From the NCBI RefSeq assembly GCF_014843355.1, contig NZ_CP062137.1, positions 992,001-1,056,000 on the forward strand: DNA of 64,000 nt. Direction: 5' to 3'. The translations under genes were made by a program, and so were the position numbers. The notes under the pieces are model-generated. The model was not told the origin of the DNA. It ran no database searches and saw only the letters and a list, made by a program, of their open reading frames with translations. This document shows positions 43,862 through 53,553 of the stretch, piece by piece. This DNA comes from Actinobacillus sp. GY-402 (GTDB lineage Bacteria; Pseudomonadota; Gammaproteobacteria; Enterobacterales; Pasteurellaceae). The stretch's first letter is position 1. Each line of letters opens with the position of its first letter.

Positions 43862-46570
43862 TTAATTCTTTTTATTTATTATACCTTTTAAAAGCCCTGC
43901 ATCTCTGGAAAAATCTTTTATCTTGAAACTATTTAAAATAGATTTTTCAGTTTCAGGAGACCAATAAATTTTCAGGTCTTTTTTGGCTCTCGTAATTGCA
44001 GTATAGAAAATGCTGTGCGTAACGAGTTCTTCAACTTCATTTGTAATAACAATTTTTACTGAGTCATATTCCAAACCTTGAGCTTTATGTATAGAAACAG
44101 CATAAGCAACCTGAAAAGGAACAAGAGCAGATGAAGAATCAGTATCTTCATCAGTACCAGGATACTGATTAACGCTAAAACCAATAACAGAATTTAAGTT
44201 GCTATCAGTTTCTATTAGTTTAAAATCATAAGGTTCGGCATCTATTTCATTAATTTTAACATCAAGCTCTATTTCAAAATATATTGCTCCTTTTTCTTTT
44301 TTGATAGATGCTATTTTCCCTTTCATGTTATTGTGAATTAATGGTGCAAATCTTTCAGATTCATTAAATAATATGGGATCTCCAACTTTATACGTATTTA
44401 CTCCCCAGGTTTCAGGGATATTAGGGTTACTACTTTGTAAAAAGCGATTAATATTATTAATTCCATAAATTCCATCATAATTCAGGCAAAGTATAATTTC
44501 ATCATTTTTAGTTCTTTCCAAAATACTGTCATCTAAATAAACAGAATAATTATTTTTAACCATTGGTTCTAAGATTGCCATATCTAGTTCTCTAACTCTA
44601 TTCCAAACAGTTAGTAAATCATTATTATTTGTTCTATATGGTTTTGTAAGCTCTATAATTGATGATTTATTTATAAATTTTCTTAATATATTAAACCAAT
44701 TACCAAATAATATGGATTCAATCTGAAATACATCTCCAACCAACACCATCAATTTGCATTTAATTTTGGTCAATATAGACTTCATATCTTCATTACTAAC
44801 AGTACTACACTCATCGATAATTAAAATATCATATTCATTATCTTGATTTCTAGATGATAAAAATCTGGAAATAGTCATAAAATTACAAATTTTAGCAGAA
44901 ACTTTTCTTTTTAGATTATTAATTGCTGGATTAGTATTTGTTAAATATAACTTTCTATTTTCGCTCCAGAAATGAGATACATGGTTAATAAATGTAGATT
45001 TTCCTGTTCCTGCGGCTCCATAAACTAAGGCTATACGGGAATCGCTGAACATACCTTTTAAAAAATTAAGTTTTTCTTCGCAGTCTATTAAATAGCTTCC
45101 AGTTTTTATCCATGAATCGATTGATTCAGAATAACCTGAGACTTTTTGTTTCGAGAGTTCTGTGAGTTTTTGTATAACTTCAAGGCAGTCATTTACATAC
45201 TCATTTATATAAAGATAATTTTTATATTCAATTAATCTTCTTCCAGAGTGCTTATAATAAATTTTATTATTGTATCTCTTCACTAATTCCGGGATATTAT
45301 TAAATCCCATAATCTCATTTATAGGTGTAAATAGTATTTCTTTTTGTTCTGTATTATTTTTAATTAACCGCGCCAAGAATTCATGCTCTCGTCCCTTATA
45401 TTCTATGCAATCAAATAAATCATATATTTTAGGGTTATGATTAATCAAAGAAGTAGTAAATGGCATTTCATCAAAAGGAATACATCCCCAATTCAAATAT
45501 AGATTAGATAATTTAGAGCATGATGAATTATTTAATTGAGATTTAATGATCTTGTTATTCATTCTATGCAATAAATATTTTATCACGTTACCACCATCTT
45601 TTTTTGATAAGCACAATTCTCTACAATAATCAAGTATTTTTATAAAATGATCTGTTCTAGCATTAATTAAAACTCTATTTCTAAATGCATCATAATATGG
45701 TTCTGATAAGCTTAAAATATCGGTAAGGCTCATTTTAGTTTCTTTTAGTTCTTTCATTAAATTGCTATATTCTATACTAGTTGAACTAATAGGTTGGGCG
45801 TTAAATATTTTTGAAAAATTTTTAAATTCACAAGAGCGAATGGATACTTGCCAATTATCAATGATCTTTATCGGCATTTTTTCACCAAAAATATCAATGA
45901 ATTCTTCTCTTACTCTCAGCTGTACAGAGTAATTATGCAAGATATTTTGTTTTGTAAATGCAATAATCCGATCAAATTTACTGACCTTATCATCAGCAAG
46001 AGTGAAAGTTATTTCATAATATATACGGTGATTGATAAAAAATGGTTTTATCTTTTGAATATAATACTTATCTTGGTAATCTAAATAGTTATCCCTATAA
46101 TTATTTAGATTTATCTTTTCAGATACTTTACTATAAAAGTCATAATGGCTAGCATCAAGATTTAATGGAAAATCATTAATGTTATTCAAAACTTCTAATT
46201 CATATCTATCTTTCAAAAAAATCTTTACTTTTAGTAAATATTCATAATATTTTAGCATTAATCGTTCAGAACTATTTTCATCTAATGTGTAATGAGATAC
46301 AGATTTTTGAAGTAACTCATGAAATTTATAGAGAAAATTAAGATTTCCTTTTGATTTTATATATTCCCAAGCTAACTTCTTGTTATCATAATTATTAGGA
46401 TCAATATCATGTCCTTGGCTATATATTTTTTGTGATATATATTCTATAAAATTTCTAAGCTGGGCTAATATATTTTGAGATAGCAATCCCCTTTCACTCT
46501 CATCAAATCTACTTATATTTTTGCAAATAACTTGATTAGTATCTAAAATTGCTTTATCTATTTTTAACAT
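43862..46570 (-). CDS. Large SF1 helicase-like protein (RecD/UvrD_C_2 type), accessory
   Basis: With ATG 46570 (AAGGAGAA upstream) the product has 902 aa. Residues 1 to about 500 have no domain I recognise. The rest is an SF1 helicase: Walker A GAAGTGKST at about 518-526, DEC motif II (LIIDECSTV) near 587, GDVFQIESI, and C-terminal VSIHKAQGLEYDSV (about 823) and FYTAITRAKKDL (about 855) of the UvrD_C_2 domain. It is very AT-rich and rich in Asn, Ile and Lys, unlike flanking genes, a sign of horizontal transfer. Stand-alone helicases of this kind are frequent in defence islands; a phage-defence role is a guess. It could also serve a lost mobile element. Confidence 0.88.
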   Translation of the reverse strand: MLKIDKAILDTNQVICKNISRFDESERGLLSQNILAQLRNFIEYISQKIYSQGHDIDPNNYDNKKLAWEYIKSKGNLNFLYKFHELLQKSVSHYTLDENSSERLMLKYYEYLLKVKIFLKDRYELEVLNNINDFPLNLDASHYDFYSKVSEKINLNNYRDNYLDYQDKYYIQKIKPFFINHRIYYEITFTLADDKVSKFDRIIAFTKQNILHNYSVQLRVREEFIDIFGEKMPIKIIDNWQVSIRSCEFKNFSKIFNAQPISSTSIEYSNLMKELKETKMSLTDILSLSEPYYDAFRNRVLINARTDHFIKILDYCRELCLSKKDGGNVIKYLLHRMNNKIIKSQLNNSSCSKLSNLYLNWGCIPFDEMPFTTSLINHNPKIYDLFDCIEYKGREHEFLARLIKNNTEQKEILFTPINEIMGFNNIPELVKRYNNKIYYKHSGRRLIEYKNYLYINEYVNDCLEVIQKLTELSKQKVSGYSESIDSWIKTGSYLIDCEEKLNFLKGMFSDSRIALVYGAAGTGKSTFINHVSHFWSENRKLYLTNTNPAINNLKRKVSAKICNFMTISRFLSSRNQDNEYDILIIDECSTVSNEDMKSILTKIKCKLMVLVGDVFQIESILFGNWFNILRKFINKSSIIELTKPYRTNNNDLLTVWNRVRELDMAILEPMVKNNYSVYLDDSILERTKNDEIILCLNYDGIYGINNINRFLQSSNPNIPETWGVNTYKVGDPILFNESERFAPLIHNNMKGKIASIKKEKGAIYFEIELDVKINEIDAEPYDFKLIETDSNLNSVIGFSVNQYPGTDEDTDSSSALVPFQVAYAVSIHKAQGLEYDSVKIVITNEVEELVTHSIFYTAITRAKKDLKIYWSPETEKSILNSFKIKDFSRDAGLLKGIINKKN

Positions 46571-46634
46571 AATTATTCTCCTTAAGTTAATAATACCTAT
46601 AAATCTCATTCAACGGCACATTAACAATCCCATC

Positions 46635-47845
46635 TTAACTCTCAAAAATCGCCTTCAAAAACATCCTCAAACTCAAACACTGCACTCCCTCAAAAGTATT
46701 GCCGTCAAATTCGTCCATCGTGACCACATATTTCGGGTAGTTGTCTTGAATTTTGAGCAGGTTGCCGAATTCTCTCTCGAGCGTTTTTTCTTCGTTGATC
46801 GTGAGTGTGGCTTGCACATAAATGCGCTCGCCATTTTTCTCTGCCACGAAGTCAATTTCTTGGCTATTTAAACCGCCGATTTTGACATCATAACCTGCGA
46901 TTTGAAGATGATTGAAAATGCAGTTTTCGAGCAGTTTGCCACGGTCTTGCACTCGATAGCCAATCAGGGCGTTTCGCAAGCCTAAATCTTCAAAATAGTA
47001 TTTTTCGCCAATCTCAAAAATGCGTTTACCTTCAATATCATAGCGTGGCACTTTGTGGATTAAAAAGGCGTTGGCAAGGTATTCCGCATAATTTTGCACC
47101 TGCGTGCTTGAAGTGGTAATTTTCTGCGATTTTAAAAAATCAGAGATTTTTTTAGCGGAAAACAAATTGCCGATATTGCTTGCCAAAAATTGTGTGAGCT
47201 GCTCTAAAAATTGCACATTTCGTAACGCATAGCGGTTCACAATATCCCGAATGGCAATAGTGGAATAAATGTTGCGTAAATACTCGAACACAATATTGTC
47301 TTGCAGGGGCAGGTCTTTCAAATAAGGCAAACCGCCATATTTCAAAAACAGCGACATCGACTTATCGCTATCGTCCAGTTTCATAAACTCAAGAAATTCA
47401 AAATAAGAAAGGGAATGGACATTAATTTCAATGGCTCGCCCGCTCAGGCTACCTGCAATATCCCGTGAAAGCAAATGAGCATTGTTGCCCGTGCAATACA
47501 AATCCAATTCGTCATCTAATAAAAGCGAACGCAACGCTTGCTCAAAACCTGTAATTTCTTGAATTTCATCAATAAAAATGTAATTTTTTGACCGCACTTT
47601 TTCTGCTCTTGTACAAAATCATTCAGGTTTTCAGCGGTCGCAATGTGGCTAAATGCCAAGTCTTCTTTGTTGATATAAATAATGTGGGCATTTTTATCTG
47701 CAGCTTTGATCTCTTGCATAATCTGAAACAACAGATAACTTTTGCCCACACGGCGTTGTCCTGTGAACACTTTAATCAAACTTTTACCGATAAACGGACG
47801 CACCGTTTCAAGGTATTTCCGGCGATAAACTAAATCTTTTTTCAT
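46635..47845 (-). CDS. AAA ATPase with DUF4143, split by a frameshift
   Basis: Two minus-strand frames form one gene. The 5' part (ATG 47845, GAAGGGAA upstream) has MKKDLVYRRKYLETVRPFIGK and Walker A GQRRVGKSYLL; the 3' part from about 47597 has Walker B NYIFIDEIQEI, YFEFLEFM, YGGLPYL and the C-terminal DUF4143 nuclease-like region (SQEIDFVAEKNGERIYVQA). They separate at an A5 run (T5 on the plus strand, 47598-47602) inside an uptake signal; A6 would restore EQKKVRSKNYIFIDE. Total intact length would be about 403 aa. Such ATPases are widespread and of unknown role. As read, the gene is probably inactive unless slippage occurs. Confidence 0.85.
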
Positions 47846-48204
47846 ATTATTCCCTTCATTTATGCTTGACACTCCCCCCTTAAACCGAAAAAGTTTCAAT
47901 TATATTTAGAACTATCACAGAACACTTCCAAAATTCCAATTATAAAGTAATTTAATCACAAACAGTAAATTGAGTGAAATGATTAAAAAATAAGCCGGAT
48001 TGCTTAATTTGAAGATTATCTTTGGTGTCTTTTTCGCTATTTATAACTGCGGGTGAAATAAACCGTTACGGAGCAACAATACTATGCGTAACTCCGTACG
48101 TTACTTCGGGGATTTTCAAGTCATTACGACATTTTTATCAACGAAAAACCAAATATCAACCACACTTTTTCAAGCGAAAAAGATTTTTAGGTCATCTAAA
48201 AGCA
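47846..48204. other. Non-coding degenerate stretch
   Basis: This AT-rich segment between the ATPase gene and the hydrolase remnant has no credible reading frame with an RBS. Short open stretches around 48022-48200 show no similarity I recognise. It is probably decayed sequence from the same accessory patch. Confidence 0.5.
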
Positions 48205-48513
48205 AAACTGCGGTAACGACTTCAAGAGCGTTTAAAACAAGCGGCACAAGCTCGCACTTTAGAAAGCAAAGGCGATGAGCAAATTGCAAAAATGCCAGCT
48301 GGATCGTATCGTGATGGTGCCGAATATTATGGAAAAACCCATTTCCATCCAAATTCAACGCCAGCAGTTTATTGGACTTAATGACTTGGGACGCAACCGA
48401 CCAAGCGGAATTGATTGATCAACCGTTATTGATGATCGCAGGCTCAACCGCCGATACCTGTTATACGACGGAACAAGCCTTTGCGAAAGCCACTGGACTT
48501 TTCAAAATTAAGA
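48205..48513 (+). pseudogene. Alpha/beta-hydrolase remnant
   Basis: Two frames carry adjoining pieces of one protein: GDEQIAKMPAGSYRDGAEYYGKTH...TPAVYWT, then LMTWDATDQAELIDQPLLMIAGS. The second piece is the typical C-terminal part of DLH-like alpha/beta hydrolases found in Pasteurellaceae (DATDQAELI, PLLMIAGS with the catalytic Asp to follow). The two are shifted near 48377. The N-terminal half with the nucleophile elbow and the final His are missing; truC begins convergent 4 bp later. Confidence 0.8.
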
Positions 48514-48516
48514 CTT

Positions 48517-49233
48517 TTATATTCCCCAGCCAAACCGATGCAATAGCCGTTGCCATGGTTCATCCAATCCCGCCTGTATTTCCAGGCGGATTTGCGTTAT
48601 CGGGTGATGAAACGCCAGTTTTTCCGCATGTAACATTAAACGGGAAACCTGCGTTTTGTCGGCGAATGCACGGTTTTGGTGTAAATCGCCGTACTGCGTA
48701 TCCCCCAGAATCGGGTGAAAAATATGTTTCATGTGACGGCGAAGTTGGTGCTTGCGGCCGCTATGCGGGATTAAGCGCACCAGGGAATAGCGAGAAGTCT
48801 GATATTTTCCCGCCGCCCAAGGCATTTCTGCGGTATTCAGACCGACGTAATCCGTCACCGCGGTTTGCGCTTCTTTTTCTTCCCGGCTGAATTTATCGGC
48901 GATTTTATCCCGTTGAATTTTTAACGGATAATCGATCCGATCGGCGCCGTTCAGATACCCTCGGACTACCGCTAAATAGCTTTTTTGCACGGTTTTCCCT
49001 TCAAATTGAAGACAAAGTAAATTGGCGATTTCACTATTCAGCGCGAACAATAATACACCGGAAGTAGGACGATCCAGGCGGTGAATAGGAAAAACATGTT
49101 GCCCGATTTGATCCCGCAAAGTCTGCATTACGAAGCGGGTTTCTCGGCTGTCCAGCCAACTGCGGTGCACCAGCATGCCGGCGGGTTTGTTGACGGCGAC
49201 CATATATTCGTCGCGATATAAAATTTCCAGCAT
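48517..49233 (-). CDS. truC: tRNA pseudouridine(65) synthase TruC
   Basis: The 238-aa RluA-type synthase has the catalytic Asp in HRLDRPTSGVLLFA, KSYLAVVRG and the C-terminal HSGRKHQLRRHM. The YqcC gene upstream is its usual partner in Enterobacteriaceae and Pasteurellaceae, supporting TruC. It modifies U65 in tRNA. The ATG overlaps the yqcC stop by one base (TAATG). Confidence 0.92.
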   Translation of the reverse strand: MLEILYRDEYMVAVNKPAGMLVHRSWLDSRETRFVMQTLRDQIGQHVFPIHRLDRPTSGVLLFALNSEIANLLCLQFEGKTVQKSYLAVVRGYLNGADRIDYPLKIQRDKIADKFSREEKEAQTAVTDYVGLNTAEMPWAAGKYQTSRYSLVRLIPHSGRKHQLRRHMKHIFHPILGDTQYGDLHQNRAFADKTQVSRLMLHAEKLAFHHPITQIRLEIQAGLDEPWQRLLHRFGWGI

Positions 49234-49553
49234 TATTGATTTTTCAGTAATCGTTCGATTTCAATGATCGGTTGCAATAACTCCGACAAGCGTTCCTGTT
49301 CCTTTAACGCTTCTTCAATATAAGGCGAAATCGCAATCTGCGTCGGCAAAGGATGCTCGCTGTCCAGCAATGCGTGCATGCGCGGAATGAAAATCCATTG
49401 CAGCCATTCCGTCGCCGACATGGTGTCGATGGCGAACGGCTGCTCGCTGAGAAAGGCTTCTTCGCCGGGCGGTATGCTTTGCCACAGTGCCAGTTCATGC
49501 ATAATCGCCTGAAGTGCGGTCAAATTTTGACGTGTTTTTTGTCGAATTGGCAT
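49233..49553 (-). CDS. yqcC: YqcC family protein (DUF446)
   Basis: Start at ATG 49553 (MPIRQKTRQ) gives 106 aa; a TTG four codons earlier is less likely. ALWQSIPPGEEAFLSEQPFAIDTMSATEWLQWIFIPRM is diagnostic of DUF446. Coupled to truC. Role unknown. An uptake signal lies near the 5' end. Confidence 0.88.
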   Translation of the reverse strand: MPIRQKTRQNLTALQAIMHELALWQSIPPGEEAFLSEQPFAIDTMSATEWLQWIFIPRMHALLDSEHPLPTQIAISPYIEEALKEQERLSELLQPIIEIERLLKNQ

Positions 49554-49606
49554 AAATTTTTCCAATGGGTTAAGATGACGGCATTTTAACGAAAATAGTC
49601 AAAAAA

Positions 49607-50398
49607 ATGTATCTTATTGAAGTTTTTTTCCGACATCGTTCATCTGACGATTCTCTGGCTAAAGTGCCTTTGATGAATAAAGTGATCGACCAATGGCGTT
49701 ATAACGGACAGATTATCGGTCGCGAAATTCCCGTCTTTCCGGCGGAACAGGGCACACAAACCGGTTTGGCGGCGCGCGTGATTTGCCCCGAACAATCCAG
49801 TTTATTGCCGGAAAACAATAACGTTGAAGTGAATAACGCTTTGGCGCAGGCGGAAAAGTGCGGTCTGTTTTTGGACAGTTTTCAGATTATCGGCGAGGAT
49901 CTGAATTCCGATATCACTTTTACATCGGACAAGCCGCAATGGCAAGTGCTCTACACCACTTATCTGCAGGTCTGTTCGCCTTTACACAGCGGCGATCGGT
50001 TGGCGCCGATTCCGTTGTATAAACAGCTGAAAGCGCTCCCGCACCTGAGTATGGATGTGATCAAATGGCAGGAAAACTGGCAGGCCTGCGATCAGTTGCA
50101 AATGAACGGCGCCGTATTGGAACGGCAGGCGCTGGCGGAAATTTCCGAAACCGGCGGCAACCTGTTTAAACACGGTTATTATTTAGCGCAGGAAATCGAA
50201 CGGCACACCGGCATTCCGACGTTTTATTATCTTTATCGCGTCGGCGGCGAAAGCGCAGCCGCCGAGCTTGCCCGCCGTTGCCCGCTTTGCGGCGGGAACT
50301 GGCGGTTAACTTCGCCGCTTTTTGACCTTTTTGCATTTAAATGCGATGATTGTCGCCTTGTTTCGAATTTCTCCTGGAATTGGCAAAATGAATTATGA
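49607..50398 (+). CDS. Zn-ribbon-containing protein (DUF2310)
   Basis: The 263-aa product ends in a zinc ribbon RCPLCGGNW ... [14 protein letters not shown] and belongs by memory to DUF2310, proposed to bind nucleic acids. It overlaps queF by 11 nt, hinting at a role near tRNA modification, which is inference. RBS is weak. Confidence 0.75.
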   Translation: MYLIEVFFRHRSSDDSLAKVPLMNKVIDQWRYNGQIIGREIPVFPAEQGTQTGLAARVICPEQSSLLPENNNVEVNNALAQAEKCGLFLDSFQIIGEDLNSDITFTSDKPQWQVLYTTYLQVCSPLHSGDRLAPIPLYKQLKALPHLSMDVIKWQENWQACDQLQMNGAVLERQALAEISETGGNLFKHGYYLAQEIERHTGIPTFYYLYRVGGESAAAELARRCPLCGGNWRLTSPLFDLFAFKCDDCRLVSNFSWNWQNEL

Positions 50399-51227
50399 TG
50401 ACCACAGTCTGAACGGCTTAAAGCTCGGGCAAAAAACGGAATATAAAGCAAAATATGACCGCACTTTACTGCAACCGGTGCCGCGCCGTCTGAATCGGGA
50501 CGGCTTGGGCATCAGCGCTCGGCAGCCTTTTAATCAGGGCGCGGATATTTGGACCGCCTACGAAATTTCCTGGCTGAATCCGAAAGGCTTGCCGCAGGTT
50601 GCCATCGCGGATGTGGAAATTGATTTTCGTTCGGAAAATTTGGTGGAATCGAAAAGTTTTAAACTGTATTTAAACAGCTTTAACCAAACGAAATTCGCGT
50701 CTATGGCTGAAGTTCAGAACGTTATGCAGCGGGATTTGCAGGATTGCGCCCAAGGCGAAGTAAAAGTGCGGTTAAATTTTTTAACGTTTTACGCCAATCA
50801 GCCGATTCACGAACTCGCGGGCGAAGTGATTGACGATCAGGACATTGAAATTTCGGATTACGGCTTTAACGCCGATTTGTTAACGGATTGCACCAATAAC
50901 GTGCAAGCGGAAGAAGTTCTCGTCAGTCATTTGCTGAAATCCAACTGTCTGATTACCGGTCAGCCCGATTGGGGAAGCGTGCGGATTCATTATGTCGGCA
51001 AACAAATTGATCGCGAAAAACTGCTGCGTTATATTGTGTCATTCCGCCAACACAATGAATTTCACGAGCAATGCGTTGAACGCATGTTCTGCGATATTAT
51101 GCGCTATGCCGAGCCCGAAAAATTAACCGTATATGCGCGCTATACCCGTCGCGGCGGATTAGACATCAATCCGTTCCGCTCCAATTTTGAACCCGTGCCG
51201 GACAATTTGCGTCTGGCGAGACAATAA
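50388..51227 (+). CDS. queF: NADPH-dependent 7-cyano-7-deazaguanine reductase QueF
   Basis: Start at ATG 50388 ([15 protein letters not shown]), 279 aa, the long bimodular QueF form. [17 protein letters not shown] is the QueF motif; the catalytic Cys lies in [25 protein letters not shown] and [11 protein letters not shown] follow. It reduces preQ0 to preQ1 in queuosine synthesis. Earlier starts would lie deep inside the previous gene. Confidence 0.95.
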   Translation: MNYDDHSLNGLKLGQKTEYKAKYDRTLLQPVPRRLNRDGLGISARQPFNQGADIWTAYEISWLNPKGLPQVAIADVEIDFRSENLVESKSFKLYLNSFNQTKFASMAEVQNVMQRDLQDCAQGEVKVRLNFLTFYANQPIHELAGEVIDDQDIEISDYGFNADLLTDCTNNVQAEEVLVSHLLKSNCLITGQPDWGSVRIHYVGKQIDREKLLRYIVSFRQHNEFHEQCVERMFCDIMRYAEPEKLTVYARYTRRGGLDINPFRSNFEPVPDNLRLARQ

Positions 51228-51229
51228 TT

Positions 51230-52597
51230 ATGAGCAACATTTACTATATTAATCCGAAAGGCAGTATGGATCAGCTTTCTCATCTGGAAGTGCGTCAGTT
51301 GACGCGTCAGGCTGAATCTTCCCTTTATCAACTTTACCGCAACTGTTCGCTGGCAGTGCTCAATTCCGGCGCCGCCACCGACGACAGCCGCGCTTTATTA
51401 AACAAATATCAGAATTTCGATATTCATCTTGTCGCTAAAGAACGCGGCGTCAGTCTGGAACTGCATAATCCGCCGGAAACCGCGTTCGTCGACGATACGA
51501 TGATTCGCAATATCCAATACAATCTGTTTGCGGTTTTGCGCGATATTTTGTTTGTCAACGCCATGATGCAACGTTTCGGATTGCACAAATATCAGGACAG
51601 CGAAAGCATCACCAATCAAGTGTTCAGCATTTTGCGCAACGCCAACGCCTTAAATATCGACAAAGAACCGAATCTTGTGGTTTGTTGGGGCGGCCATTCC
51701 ATCAGCGAAGTGGAATACCAATACAGCCGCGCGGTGGGATTGGAACTCGGTTTACGCGAACTTAACATTATTACCGGTTGCGGCACGGGCGTGATGGAAG
51801 CGCCGATGAAAGGCGCGGCAATCGGTCATGCCAACCAACGCGTCAAAAACAGCCGTTTTATCGGCGTAACGGAACCTTCAATTATCGCTTCCGAACCGCC
51901 GAATCCGATTGTAAACGAATTGATTATTATGCCCGATATCGAAAAACGTCTCGAAGCCTTTGTGCGTATGGGACACGGTATTGTCATTTTTGCAGGCGGC
52001 CCCGGTACTTTTGAAGAATTTATGTTTATTCTCGGTATTAAACTAAATCCCGCCAATAAAGCGCAGCAGCTCCCGCTGATTCTGACCGGTCCGAAGGAAA
52101 CTGCCGACTATTTTGCCGCCATCGATCAGTTCGTGGCGGAAACCTTAGGCGAAGAAGCGCAAAAACTGTATACCGTGATTATTGACGATCCCGTCACCGT
52201 GGCGCGCCATATGCAAAAAGCCATGCGCGATGTCCGTCATCAGCGGTACGCGGATAACGACAGCTATTGCTTCAATTGGTCGCTGAAAATCGATTACGCT
52301 TTCCAGCAGCCTTTTGTACCGACTCATGAAAATATGGCGAATTTAAATCTTCATTTAAACCAAAGTGCGGTAGATTTGGCGGCCAATTTACGTTGCGCCT
52401 TTTCCGGTATTGTGGCGGGCAATATTAAAGCCGATACGCAGGATCAAATTGAAAGATTCGGAAAATTCCAACTGCACGGCGCGCCCGAATTGATGAAAAA
52501 AATGGACAAACTACTGGAAAGTTTCGTTAAGCAACACCGAATGAAATTGCCGACCGGCGACGCTTACGTGCCATGTTATGAAATTCATCAAAAATAA
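51230..52597 (+). CDS. ppnN: Pyrimidine/purine nucleotide 5'-monophosphate nucleosidase PpnN
   Basis: The 455-aa protein has the LOG-family core [27 protein letters not shown] and [13 protein letters not shown], plus flanking domains of PpnN (YgdH). It hydrolyses nucleotide monophosphates and is controlled by (p)ppGpp in E. coli. Two bases separate it from queF. Confidence 0.93.
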   Translation: MSNIYYINPKGSMDQLSHLEVRQLTRQAESSLYQLYRNCSLAVLNSGAATDDSRALLNKYQNFDIHLVAKERGVSLELHNPPETAFVDDTMIRNIQYNLFAVLRDILFVNAMMQRFGLHKYQDSESITNQVFSILRNANALNIDKEPNLVVCWGGHSISEVEYQYSRAVGLELGLRELNIITGCGTGVMEAPMKGAAIGHANQRVKNSRFIGVTEPSIIASEPPNPIVNELIIMPDIEKRLEAFVRMGHGIVIFAGGPGTFEEFMFILGIKLNPANKAQQLPLILTGPKETADYFAAIDQFVAETLGEEAQKLYTVIIDDPVTVARHMQKAMRDVRHQRYADNDSYCFNWSLKIDYAFQQPFVPTHENMANLNLHLNQSAVDLAANLRCAFSGIVAGNIKADTQDQIERFGKFQLHGAPELMKKMDKLLESFVKQHRMKLPTGDAYVPCYEIHQK

Positions 52598-52617
52598 AAA
52601 GAAAAAAGGAAGTAAGC

Positions 52618-53307
52618 ATGAAAAAAATTGAACAACTTTTTGCCAACAACCACAGCTGGGCGTTGCGCATGAAAGAAGAGAATTCCGATTATTTTCGCGA
52701 ACTCGCCGAACATCAAACGCCGCATTATTTGTGGATTGGCTGTTCCGACAGCCGCGTACCGGCGGAAAAACTCACCAATCTGGAACCGGGCGAATTGTTC
52801 GTGCACCGTAATGTGGCCAACCAGGTGATTCATACGGATTTGAACTGCCTGTCCGTAGTGCAATATGCCGTCGACGTGCTGGATATTGAACACATCATCA
52901 TTTGCGGTCACACCAACTGCGGCGGGATTCATGCCGCCATGACCAACAAAGATCTGGGTTTAATCAACAACTGGTTGTTGCACATTCGCGATATTTGGTT
53001 CAAACACAGCAGTTTACTGGGAAATTTATCGCCGGAAAAACGGGCGGATATGATGACAAAATTGAACGTTGCCGAACAGGTTTACAACCTGGGGCGCGCC
53101 TCCATTATTCAGGATGCCTGGAAACGCGGGAAAAAACTGTCCTTACACGGTTGGGTTTACGATGTGAAAGACGGTTATCTGATTGACCAAGGCGTATTGG
53201 CGACCAGCCGGGAAAGTCTTGAAATTTCATACCGCAACGCCATTGCCCGCTTGCAAACCATGCCGGAAGAGGAAATTTTAAAACGGGATGTCAACGCTCC
53301 CGAATAG
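52618..53307 (+). CDS. can: Beta-class carbonic anhydrase
   Basis: The 229-aa protein has zinc ligands in CSDSRVPAE and HTNCGG (Cys, Asp, His, Cys), of E. coli Can type. It supplies bicarbonate, important for CO2-fixing PEP carboxykinase metabolism in this family. AAGGAAG is 6 nt upstream. Confidence 0.96.
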   Translation: MKKIEQLFANNHSWALRMKEENSDYFRELAEHQTPHYLWIGCSDSRVPAEKLTNLEPGELFVHRNVANQVIHTDLNCLSVVQYAVDVLDIEHIIICGHTNCGGIHAAMTNKDLGLINNWLLHIRDIWFKHSSLLGNLSPEKRADMMTKLNVAEQVYNLGRASIIQDAWKRGKKLSLHGWVYDVKDGYLIDQGVLATSRESLEISYRNAIARLQTMPEEEILKRDVNAPE

Positions 53308-53320
53308 TGAAAAAATCGTC

Positions 53321-53363
53321 AAAAAAACGCCCGCACTTTTACCTCAAGTGCGGGCGTTTTTTT
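53321..53363 (+). terminator. can terminator with variant uptake-signal pair
   Basis: AAAACGCCCGCACTT pairs with AAGTGCGGGCGTTTT plus T-run. The arms are the uptake signal with G for the last T. Confidence 0.92.
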
Positions 53364-53373
53364 CATTGTTTTT

Positions 53374-53454
53374 TTAGAAAATTGCGACTGCCAAACCCAC
53401 AACAATCGCCAATGCAAGAATCGACATCATAATGCCGTAGCCTAAATCGCTCAT
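53374..53454 (-). CDS. 26-aa single-span membrane protein (YnhF-like)
   Basis: Coding for MSDLGYGIMMSILALAIVVG and LAVAIF, with AGGAG 6-7 nt before the ATG. The whole protein is one hydrophobic helix after a short acidic N-terminus. It resembles E. coli YnhF (MS-DL start, LIV-rich helix with Ala-Val-Gly), a small membrane protein of unknown role. It lies between two well-defined terminators, as an independent gene. Confidence 0.7.
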   Translation of the reverse strand: MSDLGYGIMMSILALAIVVGLAVAIF

Positions 53455-53553
53455 GTTACGCTCCTAAAATTGCCATAAGTTTTGGCATTCTAACAGCAAG
53501 CAACACATTTGCCTACTCTATTTTGCAGCAAACGGCAGATTCGCAGAAAAAAC

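Noticed and set aside
48022..48216. Short plus-strand frames downstream of the ATPase gene as a transposase remnant
   Set aside because: Basic residues are common in AT-rich junk frames; no motif or terminal inverted repeat supports an insertion sequence.
50487..50496. GCCGTCTGAA in queF as a further trace of Neisserial transfer
   Set aside because: A single 10-mer core in a conserved coding region can occur by chance in a window of this size; flanking bases do not match a dialect.
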